This document shows positions 5,381 through 10,183 of a stretch of 10,183 bases of DNA, one piece after another. A program made the translations under genes and the position numbers. The notes under the pieces are model-generated. The model had not been told where the DNA came from and searched no databases. It saw only the letters and a list, made by a program, of their open reading frames with translations. Origin of the DNA: JBDZUZ01 sp040255445 (lineage in GTDB: Bacteria; Planctomycetota; Phycisphaerae; Phycisphaerales; UBA1924); assembly GCA_040255445.1 (NCBI GenBank), contig JBDZUZ010000140.1, positions 1 to 10,183 of the forward strand. Reading direction: 5' to 3'. Each line of letters starts with the position of its first letter. Positions within the stretch are counted from its first letter, which is position 1.

Positions 5381-5536
5381 GGCCGGTCGATCCGGCCTAT
5401 TGTCTCGACCCTTCATCGGCCCGGGCAGATGTGCCCGGGCCGGTCTTTGGGGTGCTTTGCACCCCTGGTGTTCGCCGGAGAGTCCGGCGGCCCGACATGT
5501 GGCTGGGGCCGACCCGCGGGCAGTGTCCCGCTCGGC
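5381..5536 (+). promoter_or_regulatory. Array of five stem-loops between ssb and rplI
   Basis: Successive inverted repeats fill the 219-bp gap. (1) GGCCGG (5381-5386) pairs with CCGGCC (5392-5397). (2) An 11-bp stem spans 5417-5442 with loop GATG. (3) GGGGTGC (5449-5455) pairs with GCACCCC (5459-5465), loop TTT. (4) CGCCGGA (5473-5479) pairs with TCCGGCG (5483-5489), loop GAG. (5) GCCGA plus GCGGG (5508-5512 and 5516-5520) pair with CCCGC plus TCGGC (5527-5536) with a CCC bulge. None looks like a known riboswitch. The set may combine ssb termination with a structured rplI leader. Confidence 0.5.
5417..5448 (+). terminator. Possible ssb terminator or attenuator
   Basis: CGGCCCGGGCA (5417-5427) and TGCCCGGGCCG (5432-5442) form a perfect 11-bp stem with a 4-nt loop. 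It is followed by GTCTTT, which is only weakly T-rich, so termination may be partial and let some transcripts run on into rplI. Confidence 0.35.
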
Positions 5537-5581
5537 TCCTAACTTCCTGGCCGCCGCCAAGCCGGCGCCGAAAGGACAGCG

Positions 5582-6184
5582 ATGGCAAAGACCGTCAAAA
5601 TGCTCCTGACCGAGAACGTGGACACGATCGGCATAGTCGGCGATGTCGTGAATGTCCGCCTGGGTTTCGCGCGCAACTTCCTGCTGCCGCAGAACCTGGC
5701 GACGATCCCCAGCGATGACAAGATCAAGGAGCTCGCCGCGAAGCGCGCCCAGGCCGAGAAGGACCTGGCCGAGCAGCGCAAGCAGCGCGAGGCGACCATC
5801 CAGAAGATCGACGGTCTCGAGCTCACCCTGCAGCGTTCCTGCAACGACCAGGGCCTGCTCTACGGCGCGGTCACCCAGCAGGACATCGCCGCGGCCCTGG
5901 GCGAGGTCGGCTACAAGATCAAGCCCCGCGATGTCCGCCTGGCCCAGACCATCAAGCGGATCGACACCTACGACGTCCACATCAAGCTCGACCAGGACCT
6001 CGACGCCACGCTGAAGCTGTGGGTCGTCGCGGACCGCGAGCTCGACCTGGATGAGGAAGAGGAAGTCGTCGCGGCGTCCTCCGAGAACGCCCCGACGCTC
6101 TCGGGCGACACCAGCGTCGCCGAGCAGGCCGAGAAGGCCGCGTCGGGCGGCGGCAAGAAGGGCAAGAAAAAGAAGGACGAGTGA
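5582..6184 (+). CDS. rplI: 50S ribosomal protein L9 with charged C-terminal extension
   Basis: Elongated large-subunit protein that binds 23S rRNA near the L1 stalk and helps keep reading frame. The N-terminal domain shows VKMLLTENVDTIGIVGDVVN (5-24) and the L9 signature GFARNFLLPQNLA (28-40). A charged connecting helix (about 43-75, KELAAKRAQAEKDLAEQRKQ) leads to the C-terminal domain, with GLLYGAVTQQDIAAAL (91-106) and VHIKLDQDLDATLKLWVV (132-149). The family is usually near 150 residues. This protein has 200, the extra 50 being an acidic stretch (ELDLDEEEEVV), a Ser/Ala/Glu-rich linker and a basic end (GGGKKGKKKKDE). AAAGGA at 5571-5576 lies 5 nt before the ATG. The gene follows the stem-loop array after ssb and is closed by the strong terminator at 6225. 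Confidence 0.96.
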   Translation: MAKTVKMLLTENVDTIGIVGDVVNVRLGFARNFLLPQNLATIPSDDKIKELAAKRAQAEKDLAEQRKQREATIQKIDGLELTLQRSCNDQGLLYGAVTQQDIAAALGEVGYKIKPRDVRLAQTIKRIDTYDVHIKLDQDLDATLKLWVVADRELDLDEEEEVVAASSENAPTLSGDTSVAEQAEKAASGGGKKGKKKKDE

Positions 6185-6189
6185 TCCAC

Positions 6190-6208
6190 CCGCCGCGGCC
6201 CGCGGCGG
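6190..6208 (+). repeat. GC-rich hairpin after rplI
   Basis: CCGCCGCG (6190-6197) pairs exactly with CGCGGCGG (6201-6208) around GCC, 5 nt after the rplI stop. With no T-tract, it probably protects the mRNA 3' end or assists the terminator 16 nt downstream. Confidence 0.4.
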
Positions 6209-6224
6209 ACAGATCAAGGTCATG

Positions 6225-6256
6225 AAAAAAGCCCTCCGCGATGCGGAGGGCTTTTT
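6225..6256. terminator. Bidirectional intrinsic terminator between rplI and the convergent gene
   Basis: GCCCTCCGC (6231-6239) and GCGGAGGGC (6243-6251) form a perfect 9-bp stem with loop GAT. It is preceded by six A (6225-6230) and followed by five T (6252-6256). Read on either strand it gives a GC-rich hairpin with a U-tract, so it can end the rplI transcript on + and the CvpA-like gene transcript on -. It is the clearest terminator in the window. Confidence 0.92.
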
Positions 6257-6275
6257 CGTTGGCCGCGATTTGCGC

Positions 6276-6305
6276 GGATCAGAACAGGGAGGATCAGAAC
6301 ATGGG
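6276..6305 (-). repeat. 15-bp tandem duplication across the stop codon of the CvpA-like gene
   Basis: GGATCAGAACAGGGA (6276-6290) is followed by GGATCAGAACATGGG (6291-6305), 13 of 15 positions alike. On the - strand the gene ends Met-Phe-TGA. The duplication then gives Ser-Ser-Leu-Phe-TGA in the same frame, so a back-up stop lies five codons on. Confidence 0.7.
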
Positions 6306-8063
6306 GATCGGCGGGTCGAACTTCAGCACGGGCTTGGAGCCCAGCGTGAAGTACTCGACATCGACGCCGCGGCTGACGCGGAAGATCAGCGTCAGTTCCT
6401 GATCGGGCCGGGAGCGGGAGAGCGAGGGGAGTTCGCTCAGGGCGCGGACGGGGTTGCCCGGTGTGAAGCGGAGCTCGACCTTGTTGGTGTCCTTGTAGAG
6501 GTAGCCGATGGGCTCGTAGACCGTGCCGTTGGTGTCGCGGAGAAGCGGGGGCACGACGAACTCGGCGCCCGCCGCGGCCCGGCCCAGCAGGCTGGCGGGC
6601 TTGTTGAGATGGACCTGAAGCTGCACGATGACCGTGTCGGCGGTGGTCGCGAGCTCGTTGATGCGGAGGGCCTTCTCTCGGACCATGATGCCGACGCGGT
6701 CGGGCGGCCAGGCTTGCGTGCCTTCCTGGATCACGTTGCTGTCGTCGACCTGGATGGCGCCCTCGGTGCCCTTCTGGATCGTGATGGGCAGGTTCTTCCG
6801 GATGACCAGGCCGTCGATCTGCGGGATCTCGCCCTGTCTCAGACGGCGGCCCGCGCCCGCCTCCTGCATGTCGGGGTTCTCAACCAGCTCCATCGCCTTG
6901 CCAGCGCCACCGATGTTGGTCACGCCGCCGCCGGCGATGAAGCCGTCGCGGGCCGCCGCGTTGGGCAGTTCCATCGCGGGCTTGGCCTCGGGGTCGACCT
7001 CGTGGCGGACGTTCTTGACGTAAAGGGCCTTGGGGCGGAAGCCCTTGGGCACGACGAACTCGAAGCCGAAGATGCCGGTGCTGCCGCCGCCGGCGTTGGC
7101 GATGTAGACATCGCGGCTGTTGAAGCGGAAGCGGGCGAGCTGGGGTGTCGAGGACTCGGCCTGTGTGCTGACCGCGACGGGGTAGGAGACGTACGACTCA
7201 TCGTCGGTCTCGGACTCGGAGACGAGCCAGATCTGACCGGCGCCGATGACGATCTTGCCTTCCTTCTCCTTCGCGCCGGCGTTGAACTCGACGACGAAGC
7301 CCTCGATGTAGGACGCCGCGGGGAAGTTGCCGCCGTCGAGGGCCGAGGCCTGCTGCGCGGCGAAGTTCCAGCGGTCGTTCATGAGCGGGGCGAGCTGGCC
7401 GGCCTGACGGCCGACGGTGAAGCGGCCCAGGACCTTGAAGTCCTCGGGCGCGAGCGTGTTGCGGGCCTTGCCGTCGCCGTAGTTGAGGCGCATCGAGCCG
7501 CCGACCTCAGCCAGGTTGGGGTAGTACTCGGCGAGCGCGTTGGGAGCGCGGAAGGCGTTCTGCGAGAGGTGGCCGTAGAGCCCGGCGACGATGCGGTCGG
7601 TGGGGACCCAGAGCTTGTCGCCCCGGACGACCGAGCCGTTGGGGGAGTACTCGATGGGCTTGTAGCCCCACAGCTCGGTGTCGAGCCGCATGAAGCCCAG
7701 GCTCAGGACGACGATGCCCGAGGTGATGATGCCGGCGCCCAGGCCGCACACACCGCCGCCGACGTAATCGGCGACGCGGCCGACCACGACGTTGGCCCGC
7801 AGGATGCCGTCCATGATGGCCCGGAAGAGCACGAGGCTCGCCGCGAAGGGCACGGCCAGGGCGATGGCCCAGGCCGAGCTGCCCAGGATGCCCGAGCCGC
7901 CCTTGGCGAGGAGGAAGTGCGCGGCGGGTTCCCAGGCGGCGAACGCGACCGCGCCGGCGAAGATCGTGGCGATCAGGTGGATGAACGCGGAGAAGAACCC
8001 GCGGATCAGCCAGATGTATGTGACGAGCGCGACGATCGCGATGGCGGCAAGGCTCATGATCAT
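6294..8063 (-). CDS. CvpA-like membrane protein with large C-terminal domain of unknown function
   Basis: A 589-residue protein. Residues about 4-20, 23-44, 62-81 and 99-124 are hydrophobic and read as four membrane helices. The short loops and the NVVVGRVADYVGGGVCGLGA segment (91-110) resemble the CvpA (colicin V production) family, with its polar residue before a Gly-rich last helix. CvpA proteins are about 160-200 residues; here about 450 mostly soluble residues follow. That part is rich in beta-strand-like stretches (RFRFNSRDVYIAN, FGFEFVVPKGFRPKALYV, LRFTPGN, QELTLIFRVS) and includes an acidic patch SESETDDES (282-290). I recognise no known domain in it. ATG 8063 is chosen because AGGGAG (8074-8079, complement) lies 10 nt away; ATG 8057 is an alternative. 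It lies 166 bp downstream of the GspE-like gene, in the same direction, and ends at the shared terminator. A role in envelope organisation with that neighbour is inferred only. Confidence 0.72.
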   Translation of the reverse strand: MIMSLAAIAIVALVTYIWLIRGFFSAFIHLIATIFAGAVAFAAWEPAAHFLLAKGGSGILGSSAWAIALAVPFAASLVLFRAIMDGILRANVVVGRVADYVGGGVCGLGAGIITSGIVVLSLGFMRLDTELWGYKPIEYSPNGSVVRGDKLWVPTDRIVAGLYGHLSQNAFRAPNALAEYYPNLAEVGGSMRLNYGDGKARNTLAPEDFKVLGRFTVGRQAGQLAPLMNDRWNFAAQQASALDGGNFPAASYIEGFVVEFNAGAKEKEGKIVIGAGQIWLVSESETDDESYVSYPVAVSTQAESSTPQLARFRFNSRDVYIANAGGGSTGIFGFEFVVPKGFRPKALYVKNVRHEVDPEAKPAMELPNAAARDGFIAGGGVTNIGGAGKAMELVENPDMQEAGAGRRLRQGEIPQIDGLVIRKNLPITIQKGTEGAIQVDDSNVIQEGTQAWPPDRVGIMVREKALRINELATTADTVIVQLQVHLNKPASLLGRAAAGAEFVVPPLLRDTNGTVYEPIGYLYKDTNKVELRFTPGNPVRALSELPSLSRSRPDQELTLIFRVSRGVDVEYFTLGSKPVLKFDPPIPMF

Positions 8064-8083
8064 GGGACGGTGACTCCCTGCAG

Positions 8084-8121
8084 ATCGGACTGGACAATCG
8101 GTCTGGGCAATCGGTCTGGCG
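8084..8121. repeat. Three 13-bp tandem repeats upstream of the CvpA-like gene
   Basis: ATCGGACTGGACA (8084-8096), ATCGGTCTGGGCA (8097-8109) and ATCGGTCTGGCG (8110-8121) lie head to tail with a period of 13 (the last unit one base short). A decayed ATCCGGGCG follows. They sit 21-58 bp upstream of the - strand start codon. They could be binding sites for a regulator or simply slippage products. Confidence 0.6.
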
Positions 8122-8163
8122 ATCCGGGCGGGCGGGGCCGCTGACGGGGCGCCCGGGCGGATC
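8121..8163 (-). repeat. Interrupted hairpin in the gap between the two - strand genes
   Basis: GATCCG (8121-8126) and CGGGCG (8129-8134) pair with CGCCCG (8150-8155) and CGGATC (8158-8163), leaving a symmetric GG/GG internal loop and a 15-nt loop. A second hairpin nearer the upstream gene pairs GCCCGC (8199-8204) with GCGGGC (8215-8220). Neither has a U-tract on the - strand, so read-through from the GspE-like gene is likely. Confidence 0.4.
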
Positions 8164-8229
8164 GATCGGAACTGTCTTCTCTCTAGACGCTTACGGCGGC
8201 CCGCGGTTCTGGTTGCGGGCGGGGACGGA

Positions 8230-9972
8230 TCAGGTTGCCGGCACCGGGGCCTTGGGGGCGGCGGGGGCCCCGCCCTCGCCGCCGGCCTTGGGGTCGACGG
8301 TGACCCGCATGACTTCCTCGACGCTGGTGATGCCCTCGATGGCCTTGCGGAGGGCGGCCTGCTGCATGGTGGGCAGGTTGCGCTTCTTGAGCTCGACCTT
8401 GAGGGCGTTCATGTCGCCAGCGGCGATGGCGGCGCGTTCGCCGGCCTCGAGCGGGAAGACCTCGAAGATGCCCTCCTGGCCGATGAAGCCGGCGCCGCCG
8501 CAGACGGGGCAGATCTCGGGCTTGTTCTTGATCAGGACCTGGCCGCCACGCTTGAAGAGCTGCTTGACGCGGTCGGGCGGGAGGCCGAGCTTCTTGACCA
8601 TGTCGGGCGAGGGCTGGTAGGGGACGCGGCAGTTGGTGCAGAGCTTGCGGACCAGCTTCTGGGAGAGCACGCCGCGGAGGCCCTTGGCGGCGAGGCTCAG
8701 GTCGCCGACGGCCTTCAGATAGGTCTGGAGCGCGGCCATGGCGTTGTCGGCCCGCATGGAGATGTAGACGCGGGTCCGCTCCAGGTCGGACTTGGCGACC
8801 TCCTTGGCGGTGTTGGCGTCGGGCAGCTCGGCGATGGCGAGGACATCGGGGTCGCGGCGGAGGATGGAGCGGACGAGCGTCGAGAACTCGGGGCCCTCGG
8901 CGGCGGGGTTGAAGATGTTCTGGCGGGCGCCCTCGAGGGTGTCCTGCTGGTCGACCTCGATGAGTTGGACGTTCTTGGTGTAGGCGTCGTGCTGCTTGAT
9001 GAGGGCGTAGATCGTGGTGGTGCGGCCGGCGTCGCCCGGGGCGGAGAGGAGGACCACGCCGGTCTCCTCTTCGATCATCTTCTTGAGCTCGGTGAGCTGG
9101 GGTTCGAGCAGGCCCAGTTCGGTGAACTTGCGGCGGACGGCCTCGATCGGGTCGATGAGCAGCGTGAGGCGCATGCCGGCCTGCGTGCCGCTGGACATGA
9201 CGCGGACGGTGCGGCCGGCGCCGGCGCGCTCGACGGAGATGTCGGCCTTGAGGGGGCGGCGGCGGTCGTTGAGGTCGAGCTTCGCGGCGGCCTTCCAGAA
9301 GTCCATGATGCGGACGGCGTCGGCGCCGGGGATGACGTCGCCGCTTTGGCGGACGCCGTCGACGAGGTACGAGGCCGTGTAGGTGTTGTCGCGGCCGGTG
9401 GGGGCGAAATCCAGCTGCGAGGCGCGGGCCTCGAGGGCCTTGGTGAAGCCGGATTCCGCGGCGAGACGGACCTGGTACTCGGGCGTCTCCTCCATGGGCG
9501 GGGGCACGGCGGACTTGTCGGGGCTCTTGATGGTGAGCTCGACCTTGGCCTGCTTCTTGGCCGCGGCCTTGGCGGCCTTGGCCTCCGCGATGGCGGAGAA
9601 GTCGAGCTTGAGGCGGAAGTCCTCGGGCACGCGGTCATCGCGGTTGGTGATGAGCATGAACGCGGCGACATCGGCGGCGAGCAGCACGATGATGATGCCA
9701 AAGCCGATCCAGATCGTGCCCTCGGACTTGAGCGGCAGGAAGATCGCGATCAGGAACGCGACGAGGCCGACGCACAAATGCGCCACGCCCCATTGCTCGC
9801 GGGGGAGGAAGAAGCGCGCGGCGTGCTTGTCGAAGACCTTGCTGACCAGCCACATCCACGGGATGAGCGGGACAAGGAGGATGAGCGGCTTCCACCAGGA
9901 CACGAGGACGAAAGCGTCCGCGAGCAGGAGGGGGAGGGAGTCCACGGGCGAGTTCGGGAGGGTGTGCAGCAC
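8230..9972 (-). CDS. Membrane-anchored GspE/PilB-family secretion ATPase homologue, nucleotide motifs degraded
   Basis: A 580-residue protein. Three hydrophobic segments (about 18-46, 62-81, 86-108) and an Ala/Lys linker (126-143) precede a GspE-like body. An N2-type domain (163-275) keeps LDLNDRRRP (232-240) and YLVDG (202-206). The ATPase domain keeps FTELGL (283-288) and the spacing of all motifs, but key residues differ. Walker A reads APGDAGRTTT (311-320), with Arg317 in place of Lys. The Asp box reads LIEVDQ rather than TIEDPVE. Walker B reads AIAELPD (379-385), keeping Glu382 but losing Gly and Arg. The His box reads SMRADN with Ala408 for His. The zinc site is intact: CTNC (445-448) and CPVCGGAGFIGQEG (488-501). 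Normal GspE/PilB proteins are soluble and need these residues, so this looks like a pseudo-ATPase, perhaps a scaffold or regulator of a type II secretion or type IV pilus machine. GTG 9972 is chosen from GAGGAA 9 nt upstream. The tail is Pro/Ala-rich. Confidence 0.85.
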   Translation of the reverse strand: MLHTLPNSPVDSLPLLLADAFVLVSWWKPLILLVPLIPWMWLVSKVFDKHAARFFLPREQWGVAHLCVGLVAFLIAIFLPLKSEGTIWIGFGIIIVLLAADVAAFMLITNRDDRVPEDFRLKLDFSAIAEAKAAKAAAKKQAKVELTIKSPDKSAVPPPMEETPEYQVRLAAESGFTKALEARASQLDFAPTGRDNTYTASYLVDGVRQSGDVIPGADAVRIMDFWKAAAKLDLNDRRRPLKADISVERAGAGRTVRVMSSGTQAGMRLTLLIDPIEAVRRKFTELGLLEPQLTELKKMIEEETGVVLLSAPGDAGRTTTIYALIKQHDAYTKNVQLIEVDQQDTLEGARQNIFNPAAEGPEFSTLVRSILRRDPDVLAIAELPDANTAKEVAKSDLERTRVYISMRADNAMAALQTYLKAVGDLSLAAKGLRGVLSQKLVRKLCTNCRVPYQPSPDMVKKLGLPPDRVKQLFKRGGQVLIKNKPEICPVCGGAGFIGQEGIFEVFPLEAGERAAIAAGDMNALKVELKKRNLPTMQQAALRKAIEGITSVEEVMRVTVDPKAGGEGGAPAAPKAPVPAT

Positions 9973-9981
9973 CGGTGTGCG

Positions 9982-9987
9982 TTCCTC
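9982..9987 (-). promoter_or_regulatory. Shine-Dalgarno fixing a GTG start for the GspE-like gene
   Basis: The complement reads GAGGAA, 9 nt before GTG 9972. The first in-frame ATG is at residue 40, inside the first hydrophobic segment, so the GTG start is needed to keep the membrane domain whole. A second GTG at 9945 (residue 10) has no comparable signal. Confidence 0.65.
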
Positions 9988-10014
9988 GAAAGACGGTCGG
10001 GTCGGAGTCCCCCC

Positions 10015-10034
10015 GGTCGGGCGTACGGCCGACC
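10015..10034. promoter_or_regulatory. Near-perfect 20-bp palindrome upstream of the GspE-like gene
   Basis: GGTCGGGCGTACGGCCGACC is symmetric except for one base pair on each side of the central CGTACG. It lies 43-62 bp upstream of the GTG start. It has the form of a dimeric repressor operator, or a 6-bp-stem hairpin in the 5' leader. I see no strong -35/-10 pair in the 200 bp before this gene, so the promoter is not located. Confidence 0.35.
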
Positions 10035-10168
10035 CTTCGGGAGGAAGAGGGAACAGGGTATCAGAAGAGAGGGGCCCCGTGCCGCGAACGCTGGCGAAAG
10101 CCGTACGGAGGGGGCGGGAGGGGGGATCCGGGGAATTGCGGGCGGCGTGGCGAGGGGCGGGGGTGGCA

Positions 10169-10183
10169 TCGGCATTCTGCCGA
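10169..10183. repeat. Small hairpin at the right window edge
   Basis: TCGGCA and TGCCGA form a 6-bp stem around TTC, ending at the last base. It may be part of a larger structure outside the window. The rest of 10035-10168 is G-rich and holds no gene I can support. Confidence 0.25.

Noticed and set aside
5374..5403. CTGAAT and TATTGT as an rplI promoter
   Set aside because: Both hexamers match weakly and overlap the first stem-loop. Not enough to call against the GC-rich background.
5117..6223. A 368-codon - strand open frame opposite ssb and rplI
   Set aside because: Its poly-Ala/Thr/Pro portion is the complement of the SSB glycine tract, and the rest mirrors rplI. No coding evidence of its own.
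6051..8144. A 697-codon + strand open frame opposite the CvpA-like gene
   Set aside because: It starts inside rplI in another frame, crosses the strong terminator, is full of Asp/Gly/Arg/Ala-rich strings with no domain, and mirrors the codon structure of the - strand gene. It is a GC-driven antisense shadow.
8230..9972. The GspE-like gene as a pseudogene
   Set aside because: The frame is 580 codons without interruption, has a ribosome-binding site, an intact tetracysteine site and conserved motif spacing. Specific motif loss fits specialisation better than random decay.

Overview
The window is high-GC bacterial chromosome. It has no plasmid, phage, insertion-sequence or CRISPR signal. Gene content and protein style suggest a planctomycete, most likely of the Phycisphaerae. 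The pointers are a very GC-rich coding style, ribosomal proteins with charged C-terminal tails, a stand-alone GlmU uridyltransferase, and a membrane-anchored GspE-like protein beside a CvpA-like protein. This placement is an inference; no rRNA is present to settle it.

Layout. Bases 2-319 hold the 3' end of an unrecognised gene with an acidic tail. Bases 320-699 hold no convincing gene. A tRNA-Gln(UUG) lies at 700-771. From 843 to 6184 seven housekeeping genes run on the + strand: glmU-type uridyltransferase, prs, rplY/ctc, pth, rpsF, ssb and rplI. The first four keep the order of the Bacillus gcaD-prs-ctc-spoVC operon. The last three are the familiar rpsF-ssb-(rpsR)-rplI cluster, but without rpsR. 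Together they cover UDP-GlcNAc and PRPP supply, ribosome parts, peptidyl-tRNA recycling and ssDNA protection, a growth-linked set. Spacers are short up to rpsF. ssb and rplI are each preceded by about 220 bp of unusually dense inverted repeats, and ssb appears to have its own promoter (4700-4729).

A strong bidirectional terminator (6225-6256) separates this cluster from two convergent genes on the - strand. The upstream one (9972-8230) encodes a 580-residue GspE/PilB-type secretion ATPase homologue with an N-terminal membrane domain. Nearly all its nucleotide-handling motifs are degraded, while its tetracysteine zinc site is intact. The downstream one (8063-6294) encodes a 589-residue protein with a CvpA-like four-helix membrane domain fused to about 450 residues of unrecognised soluble sequence. 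They look co-directional and share the terminator, so they may form a little-described envelope module. This pair is the most novel part of the window.

Short direct duplications recur at gene borders: over two stop codons (308-339 and 6276-6305), at the ssb -10 region, and ahead of the CvpA-like gene.
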